Source: Pseudomonas jessenii (GTDB lineage: Bacteria > Pseudomonadota > Gammaproteobacteria > Pseudomonadales > Pseudomonadaceae). From it: a stretch of DNA of 64,000 nt. The notes beneath the pieces were generated by a model that was not told where the DNA came from, searched no databases, and saw nothing but the letters and a program-made list of their open reading frames with translations. The position numbers and the translations under genes were made by a program. Shown one piece after another: positions 16,083-23,694 of this stretch; position 1 is the stretch's first letter; the number at the start of each line of letters is the position of its first letter. The stretch spans positions 715,325-779,324 of the forward strand of contig NZ_NIWT01000004.1 in assembly GCF_002236115.1 (NCBI RefSeq). Reading direction: 5' to 3'.

Positions 16083-17168
16083 ATGGAATTCTTCGAAAAA
16101 TTAGCAAGTCTCGCTGCCAAAGTTCGTTTGCAGAGCGCTGCCATTCAAACGGAAGAAGCGACCAAGAATGCTTTTGTCATGCCCTTTATCAGTACGGTAC
16201 TGGGCTACGATGTTTTCGATCCGACGGAAGTGACACCTGAATTCGTTTGCGATATTGGAACGAAGAAAGGGGAGAAAATTGATTACGCAATCATGAAGGC
16301 TGGTGAGGTTCAGATTCTCATCGAGTGCAAAAAAATTGGTGAGCCGCTGCATATCAATCACGCCTCCCAGCTGTTCCGCTATTTTCATGTCACCAGCGCT
16401 CGAATCTCCATTCTCACCAATGGCCAGGTCTATAAGTTTTTCACTGACCTGGACGCGCCAAACAAAATGGACGAGAAGCCATTCCTTGAACTCGACCTGC
16501 TGGATATCGACGAGTATTCCGTCCCAGAGTTGGTGAAACTCACCAAATCTGCATTCGATGTGGAGTCGATCATCAGCGCCGCAGGTGAGCTGAAGTACGT
16601 CAGCCAAATCAAGAAGGTGATTGCTTCTCAGGTAAGCAAGCCTGACGACGACTTCGTGAAAGTGTTTGCTTCTCGGGTTTACGACGGAGTGATTACTCAG
16701 AAGGTCCGCGAACAGTTCCATGAGCTCACGAGAAAGGCTGTGGTGCAGTTTCTCAACGACCAAATCAATGACAGGCTCAAGTCGGCAATGAGTGGCGCCC
16801 TCCAGCCTGCGCAGGCCTCTTTACCAGTCGCTACTGGTGACACTGAACAATCCGATGTTCGAGATGAGCCAGAGGACAAAGTTCTGACGACATTGGAAGA
16901 ACTGGAGGGCTATCACATCGTCCGGGCCGTGGTTCGGTCGGTTGTTGATGCCAAGCGGATTGTTCAGCGTGACACACAGAGTTACTTCGGCATCCTGCTC
17001 GACGACAACAACCGCAAGCCGATCTGCCGACTGCACTTCAACCGATCACAGAAATACATCGGCATATTTGACGAAGAGAAGAATGAAACCCGGCATGCAA
17101 TCAACTCCGTTGATGACATTTACGAGTACTCGGATCATTTGAAGAAGACTGTCGGGTACTACGATTAA
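16083..17168 (+). CDS. Stand-alone HsdR N-terminal-type nuclease domain protein
   Basis: A 361-residue protein whose first half resembles the type I restriction enzyme R-subunit N-terminal domain (HSDR_N_2). EKIDYAIMKAGEVQILIECK holds the PD-(D/E)xK triad as Asp, Glu and Lys, preceded by the conserved helix ending VLGYDVFDPTEVTPEF. The C-terminal part (about 290-361) has no family I recognise. There is no helicase, HsdM or HsdS nearby. Its base composition looks less GC-rich than its neighbours, which suggests transfer. Start 16083 has AAAGAGG upstream; the longer frame from 15957 has no such site. Confidence 0.8.
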   Translation: MEFFEKLASLAAKVRLQSAAIQTEEATKNAFVMPFISTVLGYDVFDPTEVTPEFVCDIGTKKGEKIDYAIMKAGEVQILIECKKIGEPLHINHASQLFRYFHVTSARISILTNGQVYKFFTDLDAPNKMDEKPFLELDLLDIDEYSVPELVKLTKSAFDVESIISAAGELKYVSQIKKVIASQVSKPDDDFVKVFASRVYDGVITQKVREQFHELTRKAVVQFLNDQINDRLKSAMSGALQPAQASLPVATGDTEQSDVRDEPEDKVLTTLEELEGYHIVRAVVRSVVDAKRIVQRDTQSYFGILLDDNNRKPICRLHFNRSQKYIGIFDEEKNETRHAINSVDDIYEYSDHLKKTVGYYD

Positions 17169-17232
17169 GATTGCTGTCTAGCGACGAAAAAACTGACTAA
17201 TAGAGCCTAGGCCGATCAGTTAAGGTGAAAAA

Positions 17233-17324
17233 CTGTGGGAGCGAGCTTGCTCGCGATAGCGCCATGTCAGTCGACGACGATGTTGACTGTGCAATCGCCA
17301 TCGCGAGCAAGCTCGTTCCCACAG
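17233..17324. repeat. REP doublet
   Basis: CTGTGGGAGCGAGCTTGCTC and inverted GAGCAAGCTCGTTCCCACAG between the HsdR-N-type gene and tam. Confidence 0.9.
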
Positions 17325-17429
17325 AAGTTTTCGCAACAAAGGTGGAATAGAGCAGAGCCTATTGGCCGATGTATCGTAGTGAACTGGTGGTCTGCCCAGA
17401 TCACGACAACGTACCGACAGGAGAACGCA

Positions 17430-18200
17430 ATGAGTTGGTCCGCCAAACAGTACGTCGCTTTTGAAGATGAGCGCACCCGTCCCGCCCGTGACCTGCTGGC
17501 GGCTGTCCCCGCCGGGGACGTGCGCTTGGCCATCGATATCGGTTGCGGGCCCGGCAACTCCACCGAGTTGCTGGTGGAGCGCTTTGCCGATGCCACGGTG
17601 CGTGGGCTGGACAGTTCCAGCGACATGATCGACGCCGCGCGCAAGCGCTTGCCGCAGGTGCAGTTCGACATCGCCGACATCGACACCTGGAATGACAGTG
17701 GCCCGTTCGATGTGATTTTCGCCAACGCGGTATTGCAGTGGGTGCCTGATCACGCCACGTTGCTACCGTCGCTGGTGAGCAAACTGGCGCCGGGTGGCAG
17801 CCTGGCCGTCCAGATGCCTGACAACCTGAATGAACACTCGCACCGCTTGATGCGTGAAGTCGCCGCTGATGGCCCATGGGTCGGCAAACTGGCAGGTGCC
17901 GCCGGGCAAAGGACCGAAATGGCCGATGCCAGTGGCTACTATTCGATTTTGAAAGCCTGTTGCACCCGCGTCGATGTGTGGCGCACCACTTACCATCATC
18001 CGCTCGCAGGCGGTGCATCTGGCGTGGTGGAGTGGTTCAAGGGCAGTGGCTTGCGACCGTTTCTCGATCCGTTGGACGAGGCGGAACGGGCGCAGTATCT
18101 GAAGCAATATCAGACTGCTATCGAGCGGGCGTACCCGGCCATGGCCGATGGTTCGGTGCTGTTACCATTTCCGCGACTGTTTATCGTCGCGACCCGCTGA
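17430..18200 (+). CDS. tam: Trans-aconitate 2-methyltransferase
   Basis: A 256-residue class I SAM-dependent methyltransferase. It begins MSWSAKQYVAFEDERTRPAR, a strong Tam signature, followed by motif I (AIDIGCGPGNSTELL) and the motif II region (FDVIFANAVLQWVPDH). It methylates trans-aconitate, detoxifying an inhibitor of aconitase in the TCA cycle. Start 17430 has CAGGAGAACGCA upstream; the longer in-frame extension runs through the REP doublet and is rejected. It ends at a terminator hairpin. Confidence 0.93.
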   Translation: MSWSAKQYVAFEDERTRPARDLLAAVPAGDVRLAIDIGCGPGNSTELLVERFADATVRGLDSSSDMIDAARKRLPQVQFDIADIDTWNDSGPFDVIFANAVLQWVPDHATLLPSLVSKLAPGGSLAVQMPDNLNEHSHRLMREVAADGPWVGKLAGAAGQRTEMADASGYYSILKACCTRVDVWRTTYHHPLAGGASGVVEWFKGSGLRPFLDPLDEAERAQYLKQYQTAIERAYPAMADGSVLLPFPRLFIVATR

Positions 18201-18210
18201 AGCAAAACAG

Positions 18211-18247
18211 GGACAGTTGATGAGCGTCATCTGCCCCTTTTTTCGAT
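18211..18247 (+). terminator. Terminator hairpin after tam
   Basis: GGGACAG...GATGA-gcg-TCATC-tg-CCCC hairpin followed by a T run. Read on the other strand it could also end transcripts of the small gene at 18257-18373. Confidence 0.7.
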
Positions 18248-18256
18248 TTTGAATAA

Positions 18257-18373
18257 TCACTGTGGCTTGTTCTTTTTTGAGCGTCGGGCACTCAAGTACT
18301 CAAAGGCAAAGGAGGCAAAGCCGAACAACCCGATCAATGAAATGATCATGATTCCCAACTCTGAATTGTGCAT
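18257..18373 (-). CDS. Small single-pass membrane protein (38 residues)
   Basis: A short ORF starting MHNSELGIMI. It has one hydrophobic segment of about 19 residues (IMIISLIGLFGFASFAF) and a strongly basic C-terminus (ARRSKKNKPQ). By the positive-inside rule the C-terminus would be cytosolic. TGGAG lies 7 bases before the ATG, and a terminator-like hairpin follows the stop. No family is recognised. The opposite-strand ORF across this DNA has no ribosome-binding site and an unconvincing composition. Confidence 0.6.
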   Translation of the reverse strand: MHNSELGIMIISLIGLFGFASFAFEYLSARRSKKNKPQ

Positions 18374-18561
18374 GTTGATCTCCAGGCGAAGGATGAGCCG
18401 GGAGAATAAGGGAACTGTTGCTGGGCTCAACGCAGCTCTACGGCTTCTTTACTCGCTTGCGGTGATCTATACGCAAAAGATATGAGCGTCCAGGTGGCAG
18501 GGTCACATTCAGCGCTGAACACCAACCCACTGTTTTGAGTCATATCAGGGGCTCCAATCAG

Positions 18562-18831
18562 TTACTCGATCACGTCGATTTCCACCAGTGCCCACGTACA
18601 GCCAGCGTACCTTGGATTAGATGTGTGCAGGGTAACGCTGCTGGCTGAGGGGAAGGGTGCACCGTTCTCGGCGAGCATCTCGAAATACCCCTCAATGGCT
18701 TGTTGAACCATGGCTATTGCATCTTCCAGATCTTCACCGGCGCTAAAACAACCTGGCACATCCGGGACTTCAACACCCCACGCATGTTCGTCGTCGTCCA
18801 TGAAAATCGCAATCGGGTAAAACATGTTCAT
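18562..18831 (-). CDS. HicB-family antitoxin-like protein (orphan)
   Basis: An 89-residue HicB-like protein. YPIAIFMDDDEHAWGVEVPD followed by VPGCFSAGEDLEDAIAMVQQAIEGYF is the classic partial RNase H-like HicB fold. HicB normally represses and neutralises HicA, an mRNA interferase. No hicA is found on either side: upstream lies only a GC hairpin and an unrelated small gene. There is no C-terminal RHH or HTH DNA-binding domain. GGAGGACC precedes two ATGs; 18825 is better spaced than 18831. Confidence 0.83.
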   Translation of the reverse strand: MNMFYPIAIFMDDDEHAWGVEVPDVPGCFSAGEDLEDAIAMVQQAIEGYFEMLAENGAPFPSASSVTLHTSNPRYAGCTWALVEIDVIE

Positions 18832-18866
18832 GGTCCTCCGTGAACACAGCGGGTGAGGTTATGAAC

Positions 18867-18890
18867 CCCAAAGGGCGCCCCCGAAAGGCG
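18867..18890 (-). terminator. GC hairpin between small gene and hicB-like gene
   Basis: GGCGCC-tttcggg-GGCGCC forms a 6-bp GC stem on the minus strand, followed by CTTTGGGG without a good T run. It is probably a weak terminator for the upstream small gene. Confidence 0.45.
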
Positions 18891-18902
18891 CCGGGTGGAC
18901 TG

Positions 18903-19172
18903 TCAGGATGGTTCTGCATCCATGCGTCGAGCGATAACGTCCAGCACATCGCAACCATCGCGCAATGGCACGCAGCAGAGCAATGCGGAGTCGCTGAGTA
19001 CAACTGTGTCAGAGGTCAGGTCGCCGCGCATTGCGAGGTTTTCAAGAAGCTGCGTCACGGCGCGAATTCTGTAGCTGGCGGTGCTGAGCAGGGAATGCAG
19101 GGGTTGGGTGGTGTTGACGTAGAGGGAGGGGAGGTCGTCGGCGTTGCTGGTTAAAGCCATATATTCATTCAT
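18903..19172 (-). CDS. Small hypothetical protein, DUF3077-like
   Basis: An 89-residue protein with a helical body (PLHSLLSTASYRIRAVTQLL, ENLAMRGDLTSD) and an end of the type CDVLDVIARRMDAEPS. The pattern resembles the short Pseudomonas DUF3077/DUF6124-type proteins, which have no known function; the assignment is tentative. AAGGAATCACTC precedes ATG 19172. The 5' region on this strand (19200-19355) is unusually structured, so expression may be controlled in the leader. Possible frame extension into that leader lacks a ribosome-binding site. Confidence 0.6.
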   Translation of the reverse strand: MNEYMALTSNADDLPSLYVNTTQPLHSLLSTASYRIRAVTQLLENLAMRGDLTSDTVVLSDSALLCCVPLRDGCDVLDVIARRMDAEPS

Positions 19173-19199
19173 GAGTGATTCCTTGAATTGAAGTGAACT

Positions 19200-19355
19200 A
19201 CCACTCAGTGTCGCCAAACAAAAGGTGGTAGCTGTACGCAGGTTGGCGAACCGGGACAAGGCAAACCGGTAGACCCAAAGGTCTCCCACGCACAGCCACC
19301 ATAAACAGGTAGCCAAGTGCGTTCAGAAACGCTCCGAGACAGCTCGGAGGTTTCT
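19200..19355 (-). ncRNA. Candidate structured leader RNA or sRNA
   Basis: A dense set of complementary segments: TCGCCAA (19211-19217) with TTGGCGA (19243-19249); GGTGG-tag-CTG (19224-19234) with CAGCCACC (19292-19299), which is incompatible with the first pair in one nested fold; AGACC-caaa-GGTCT (19271-19284); and a 13-bp stem AGAAAC(g)CTCCGAG-acag-CTCGGAGGTTTCT (19325-19355). The strand is inferred from the downstream gene at 18903-19172. No Rfam family is claimed. Confidence 0.45.
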
Positions 19356-19563
19356 ATGCTTTGCCATCAAGTCGCCAAACCCGATACGCCATTTGGGCGC
19401 GGTCGGACTATAGGTCTCATGACAAAGGCACAGCAATGCGCAAGTCTACGGACATTTCCCAGTGTCGTGTAGGACGTTGCTTTTTCTAACGTTGACCCCT
19501 GCTGGGCCCTTAAAAGTAGGGCATTAACGCTAGCGTTGGCAGGCGCATCACCAGATCCCGCGC
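19356..19563. other. Non-coding stretch between structured element and Fic terminator
   Basis: I see no gene here. A second copy of GTCGCCAAAC (19372-19381) faces TTTGGGCG, echoing the 19210 region, so the structured element may extend further. Confidence 0.4.
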
Positions 19564-19594
19564 ACAAAAAAACCGGTCACCCGGACCGGCTTTC
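19564..19594 (-). terminator. Rho-independent terminator after Fic gene
   Basis: On the minus strand GCCGGTCC-gggt-GACCGGTT is followed by TTTTT. It lies about 40 bases past the Fic stop codon. Confidence 0.9.
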
Positions 19595-19634
19595 TCCTGA
19601 GCTGCAGATGTACGCTATCCAGTTCTACCGGAGA

Positions 19635-21179
19635 TCACTCTTCACTGGCCCCCATCAATCGATCCTCAAACGCCGAACGCACTGCATCCACAACACGTTG
19701 CGCCATGCGCTCATCTTCAAGTATTGGGTACCCTTTTTTCAGCTTACCGGAGACCTTCCAAGCATTTTCCTTGATCGAGCGGATGATGCGATTGGCATCC
19801 TGATCCGGCATTTCGATCACTTCTTTGAGTTGTTCCTGCGCTCGCTGAAAGATCACCAGTACTCTGGCCTCATCTGCCATCTCCGTACGAATCGTATGTT
19901 CGACAACGCGTGCGGTGTAGAGAACGTGCTCGGTCAGGTCTGGGTACCGCCAGGCAAAGCTTGCGTCTACGTATTCATCGAAGTTGAAATTGCTAAGCGT
20001 TTCGTCCTCGTAGGTCACGAGTTCGCCAAACCGATAGGCTGCCGCGTAACGGCGCATGAACGGTCGTGAGAATACTTCAAGCGTACGATCGTAGCCGGCC
20101 CTGAAATCGATAGAGCTGGTGATCGTGGCTGACACGGGCAGAATCACTCCGTCGGGCACTGCCTTATCCCGGATCAAGGTGTCATTGATTAGAAAGCGAT
20201 GGATCCGGCCGTTGCCGTCACGCATTGGATGGATGTACACGAATCCGAATGCAAGCACCGCGGCGCGCGCCACTGACTCGGCACCACGCGTTGCGACCTC
20301 GAACTCGTTGAGGCCTTCCAGGAGGGGGGCAAGATCTTCAAAGTGCGGGGCAATGTAATGCACGATGTCTTCGCGCATTGTCGCTTGTCCCACGAAGACA
20401 GGGGAGCGCCGCAAGCCTAGTCCGATGGCATCGTGGCCCAGAATGCCGGCTTGCAGGGATCGAAGGGTGTCGTTGCTCAATGGGGCATCTATATGGCCGC
20501 AGTGCTGGGCAATGACATGCGCAAACCGCTGGATGCGATCGGCCTGGTCGGCTTCCTTTTCGATGAGGAAACTCGCGCGCGATTCCTTGAACGTCAGCCA
20601 GCTGGCCGTTCGCATCAGGATGTCGGAACCAAAGGCTTGATCCAACTCATCCAAAGCCGCACGCAGATCGAATTGCAAGGCCTCCCGCACTGGCTCGGTA
20701 CGACGAACCAAGGGGCAGAAGTCGGGTGTCCCTGGCAGATTGTTATTGATTCGCCAGCGCCGCGTTCGCAACGACTCACGACGAGTCAGGTAATTTTGTG
20801 GTGAAAGTACATCAACATAGGCGCCATTGGTCACATCAGGCACCTCCAGACGTTCCCCTGTCAGCCATTCGTAGAGGAATCCTGTGCGACGGGCATACTG
20901 GCCAAAAGGCTCCCGTCGACACCAGTCTTCAACAGGCTGCGGGCCTATGGCCGCAAACAGGCGAGCAAAGAACTCGAGATGAATCTCTTCGTATTTGAGA
21001 CCGAACTCGAAATGCCCTGCGAAATCGTCTGCAGGGCGGTAGCGTGGCGGATACCTGTTCTCCACGTTTCCAGCGCTTTCACGGCTGACACGTACGGTGC
21101 CAATCATCGACTGTACGCGCAGAGGCTGCGCCAATGCGATGTTGTAACGGTTCGCGAGGGTCTGGAAACCGACTTGCAT
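19635..21179 (-). CDS. Fic/DOC family protein
   Basis: A 514-residue protein with a central Fic domain. The active-site motif HPMRDGNGRIHR (317-328) keeps the catalytic His and the phosphate-binding loop, so AMP or related transfer to a protein Ser/Thr/Tyr is plausible. Upstream, SFLIEK (203-208) sits where the inhibitory helix motif [ST]xxxE[GN] of class II Fic proteins occurs, but Lys replaces the final Gly/Asn. The C-terminal about 150 residues may be a target-binding domain. AAAGGA precedes the ATG. Toxin, regulator of host proteins or phage defence are all possible. Confidence 0.87.
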   Translation of the reverse strand: MQVGFQTLANRYNIALAQPLRVQSMIGTVRVSRESAGNVENRYPPRYRPADDFAGHFEFGLKYEEIHLEFFARLFAAIGPQPVEDWCRREPFGQYARRTGFLYEWLTGERLEVPDVTNGAYVDVLSPQNYLTRRESLRTRRWRINNNLPGTPDFCPLVRRTEPVREALQFDLRAALDELDQAFGSDILMRTASWLTFKESRASFLIEKEADQADRIQRFAHVIAQHCGHIDAPLSNDTLRSLQAGILGHDAIGLGLRRSPVFVGQATMREDIVHYIAPHFEDLAPLLEGLNEFEVATRGAESVARAAVLAFGFVYIHPMRDGNGRIHRFLINDTLIRDKAVPDGVILPVSATITSSIDFRAGYDRTLEVFSRPFMRRYAAAYRFGELVTYEDETLSNFNFDEYVDASFAWRYPDLTEHVLYTARVVEHTIRTEMADEARVLVIFQRAQEQLKEVIEMPDQDANRIIRSIKENAWKVSGKLKKGYPILEDERMAQRVVDAVRSAFEDRLMGASEE

Positions 21180-21433
21180 TGACGAAATCCTTTACGGAGA
21201 CAGGAAAAACGCTAACGAAACTTCCGTATTATGGCGAAACGATAATTTCGTGGGTGGAAAAATACTAATGCTGGATGAAATTTGATACTGAATTCGTATT
21301 TTTGGAGAAAAACGCTAATAGCTTTCAGAGTAGCCGACACAGCCGCGAAAGAAAGAATGTACTCACCGATTGATCACAGAAAAGTGACCGACCAAGCTAT
21401 CCATAAATCCGACGCCATCAAATTACGCCCATA
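21180..21433. promoter_or_regulatory. AT-rich promoter region upstream of Fic gene
   Basis: No ORF is convincing here. On the minus strand CATAAT is a candidate -10. A palindrome CGAAA-N6-TTTCG lies at 21235-21250, and an 11-base direct repeat AAAAACGCTAA occurs at 21205-21215 and 21308-21318. These could be operator sequences. Confidence 0.4.
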
Positions 21434-21462
21434 AAAAAACCGGCCATCAAGGCCGGTTTTTT
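21433..21462 (-). terminator. Terminator of tRNA-Gly transcript
   Basis: ACCGGCC-ttgat-GGCCGGT on the minus strand, with T runs on both sides, so it can work in both directions. Confidence 0.9.
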
Positions 21463-21514
21463 CTGTCTCTGCATCCCCCGTCAAAACAACCCTGACGTGA
21501 GATCAAAATTCGAT

Positions 21515-21588
21515 TGGAGCGGGTGAAGGGAATCGAACCCTCGTTATCAGCTTGGGAAGCTGGAGTAATGCCATTATACGACACCCGC
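21515..21588 (-). tRNA. tRNA-Gly(CCC)
   Basis: A 74-base cloverleaf including an encoded CCA. The acceptor GCGGGTG pairs with CACCCGC. The T loop is GGTTCGATTCC. The anticodon loop TTCCCAA between CAGC and GCTG gives anticodon CCC, reading GGG. It is transcribed alone from a nearby promoter and ended by the 21433-21462 hairpin. Confidence 0.95.
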
Positions 21589-21601
21589 TCAGAGCGCTGA
21601 C

Positions 21602-21630
21602 TTTGTACCAGATACGGCTGCGGATTTGAA
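21602..21630 (-). promoter_or_regulatory. Sigma-70 promoter of tRNA-Gly
   Basis: TTCAAA -35, a 17-base spacer and TACAAA -10 on the minus strand, 14 bases before the tRNA 5' end. Confidence 0.6.
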
Positions 21631-21668
21631 GTTTTTCTTTACGTGGAGCGGGTTTAACGCAGATGTGA

Positions 21669-21705
21669 CAAAAAAGCCCGGACCGCATGACGGTCGATCG
21701 CGGGC
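21669..21705 (-). terminator. Terminator downstream of phaG
   Basis: On the minus strand GCCCG...GACCG-tcatg-CGGTC-CGGGC forms a stem with an internal bulge, followed by TTTTTT. Confidence 0.75.
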
Positions 21706-21769
21706 AAGCCTCGCGCCTGCAGAATACGTTTAACGCAGCAGGGCGGGGCTTGCTCGCGATGACGCTACT

Positions 21770-22654
21770 TCAGCCTGCCAATGCATGGTGTTCCTGGACG
21801 TTGTGGTAACGCGGTCGGCTTTCGAGTTGCGCTGGTTTCAGAAAGCCCATCAGTGCGTTGCGGCTGTCTCGGCAGGCGGCTTTGTGCTCCATGTCGAGAA
21901 AGTGGCCGGTGGCCTGAATGGTGCTGAACGTGCTGTGTTGCACGTGGCCGGCGAACAACCGGGCGTCGTCGGCGGCGGTGTATTCGTCCCATTCGCCGTT
22001 TAGGAACAGCACCGGCACGTCGATTTTCTTCGCCGCGTGCAGGTAGCACTGGCGATCGCTGTGCAGCACGTCGCTGATGTGGAAGTGCATCTGCCCGTAC
22101 TCATGTTCGGCCAGGGAGCTGACGTGGCGATAGTTGAAGCGCTTGAACAACGACGGCAGGTGTTTGCCGATGGTGTCGTTCACCAGGTGCCCGACCCGGT
22201 CGCGATCCAGGTTGCCGAGGTGTTCGACGCCGCGCTCGAGGTAGTCGAGCATGTGCGCGTTGATCACCGGGGAGAACGAGCTGATCACGGCTTTTTCGAT
22301 GCGCCGTGGCCGTTGCGACAATGCCATCATGGTCGCGGCACCGCCCCAGGAAAACGACAGCACGTGCTCGGCGGCGAAGTGGTCGATCAGCTCCAGCAGG
22401 ATCTGCCCTTCGATTTCCTTGGTGAGCATTTTTTCATGCAGGTTGTGGGCTTTTGACCGGCCCGCGTAGGGCTGGTCGTAGCAGACGACGTTGAACTGCG
22501 GATGGAGGTTTTTCACGGTTTGTGCAAACGACGCAGTCGTAGCCATCGAGCCGTTGACCAAGATAATGGTCTTCTCTGCGGCGTCTGCGCGATAGAACTC
22601 CGTGTAAACCCGATACTGACCCTGTATATCCAGCACAGCGATTTCTGGCCTCAT
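21770..22654 (-). CDS. phaG: 3-hydroxyacyl-ACP:CoA transacylase / thioesterase PhaG
   Basis: A 294-residue alpha/beta-hydrolase-fold enzyme. The N-terminus MRPEIAVLDIQGQYRVYTEF and the segments VNDTIGKHLPSLFKRFNYRH and GHFLDMEHK match PhaG as I recall it from P. putida. PhaG diverts (R)-3-hydroxyacyl-ACP from fatty-acid synthesis towards medium-chain PHA; related RhlA makes HAA. The nucleophile elbow is FSWGGAAT. Start 22654 follows AGGAGTCTTATGAC. As is common for phaG, the other pha genes are not adjacent. Confidence 0.92.
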   Translation of the reverse strand: MRPEIAVLDIQGQYRVYTEFYRADAAEKTIILVNGSMATTASFAQTVKNLHPQFNVVCYDQPYAGRSKAHNLHEKMLTKEIEGQILLELIDHFAAEHVLSFSWGGAATMMALSQRPRRIEKAVISSFSPVINAHMLDYLERGVEHLGNLDRDRVGHLVNDTIGKHLPSLFKRFNYRHVSSLAEHEYGQMHFHISDVLHSDRQCYLHAAKKIDVPVLFLNGEWDEYTAADDARLFAGHVQHSTFSTIQATGHFLDMEHKAACRDSRNALMGFLKPAQLESRPRYHNVQEHHALAG

Positions 22655-22967
22655 GTCATAAGACTCCTGGCAAGCGGGTATGCGCGCAAATGAGATTGCA
22701 CGAGCTTTGTGACAGGTAGGCATACGCCTGGAATTTGAGAGGCCCATGTCGATCCATTGCAGTCCGGTCGACGGGTATTGTTATTGGCGGGCAGTCTGCC
22801 GGATGAGGCCGGAACCCTTGGGTTCCTACCGGCAAAAAGTTTCTTAGAAGTATGTGGTGACTCGTCGGTCACATTTCGGCCGACGTCCTGATTCAAGCAG
22901 GGGTCACATCATTGCGCAAGTGCCGTTGGTAAATTGTTCGACAACTTTCTGCTGAGCGGTCGCGCGT
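22655..22967. other. Intergenic region upstream of phaG
   Basis: No gene seen. A hairpin GGAACC-cttg-GGTTCC (22811-22826) with partial outer GCCGG/CCGGC pairing lies mid-region without a T run; it may be an RNA leader structure of phaG or a remnant terminator of rsuA. Confidence 0.35.
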
Positions 22968-23660
22968 TTAGATCGATCCGATCTCTTCGTCGGTCAGCGG
23001 GCGGTATTCGCCCGGTTTCAAGGCGTCGTCGAGCACCAGCGACCCCATGCGTTCGCGATGCAGGCGCATCACCTTGTTGTCGAAGTGGCCGAACATGCGC
23101 TTGACCTGGTGATAGCGGCCCTCGACGATGCTCAGGCGTGCGCATTTTGGCCCGAGCAGCTCTAGCCCGGCGGGTTGTGTGGTGAGGTCTTCGAAGGCGA
23201 AGTACAGCCCTTCGTTGAATTTGATCGCGTACTCGGGGCCGATGTCCTGCTCGGTTTCGACGTAATAGACCTTGGGCAGTTTGGTCTGCGGTTGGGTCAG
23301 GCGTCGCGACCAGGTGCCATCGTTGGTGATCAGCATCAGGCCGGTGGTGTTGAAGTCCAGGCGTCCGGCGATGTGCAGTTCGTCCTTGTCCGGTTCATGG
23401 ATCAGATCGAGCACGGTCGGGTGCTGCGGATCCCGGGTGGCGCTGACGCATCCGGCGGGCTTGTGCAACATGAAATGGCGCAGGGGTTTACCGACTTGCA
23501 GCACCTCGTTGTCAACTTCGACGCGGCTGAATTCGCGGACTTCGCTGTGCGGGTCGCTGACGATTTTTCCGTCAACCCTGACGCGTTTTTCCACCAGCAA
23601 CAAGCGCACCTGCTTACGGTTGAAGCACGGCAGGTTGCTGAGGAAACGGTCGACACGCAT
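22968..23660 (-). CDS. rsuA: 16S rRNA pseudouridine synthase RsuA family
   Basis: A 230-residue protein with an N-terminal S4 RNA-binding domain (MRVDRFLSNLPCFNRKQVRL), then a pseudouridine synthase domain. The catalytic motif GRLDFNTTGLMLITNDG carries the essential Asp, and VEGRYHQVKRMFGH is the second family signature. It probably forms pseudouridine in 16S rRNA (position 516 in E. coli), in the cytosol. It is the last gene after the DGC and CWC genes on the same strand, with a 34-base gap. Confidence 0.88.
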   Translation of the reverse strand: MRVDRFLSNLPCFNRKQVRLLLVEKRVRVDGKIVSDPHSEVREFSRVEVDNEVLQVGKPLRHFMLHKPAGCVSATRDPQHPTVLDLIHEPDKDELHIAGRLDFNTTGLMLITNDGTWSRRLTQPQTKLPKVYYVETEQDIGPEYAIKFNEGLYFAFEDLTTQPAGLELLGPKCARLSIVEGRYHQVKRMFGHFDNKVMRLHRERMGSLVLDDALKPGEYRPLTDEEIGSI

Positions 23661-23694
23661 GACTTAAGGATCGGTAAGGACAGGGGCGCGCATC

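Noticed and set aside
18249..18485. Plus-strand ORF of 78 residues after tam
   Set aside because: No ribosome-binding site, no family, and it overlaps a better small gene on the other strand.
18832..19010. Possible degraded hicA upstream of the HicB-like gene
   Set aside because: Translation in all minus-strand frames gives no HicA motif such as the GSHH region; only a GC hairpin is seen.
21515..21769. tRNA-Gly as the attachment site of an integrated element
   Set aside because: No integrase and no duplicated tRNA 3' end were found; flanking phaG looks chromosomal.
22811..22826. Hairpin between phaG and rsuA as a terminator
   Set aside because: No T run on either strand; kept only as an intergenic note.
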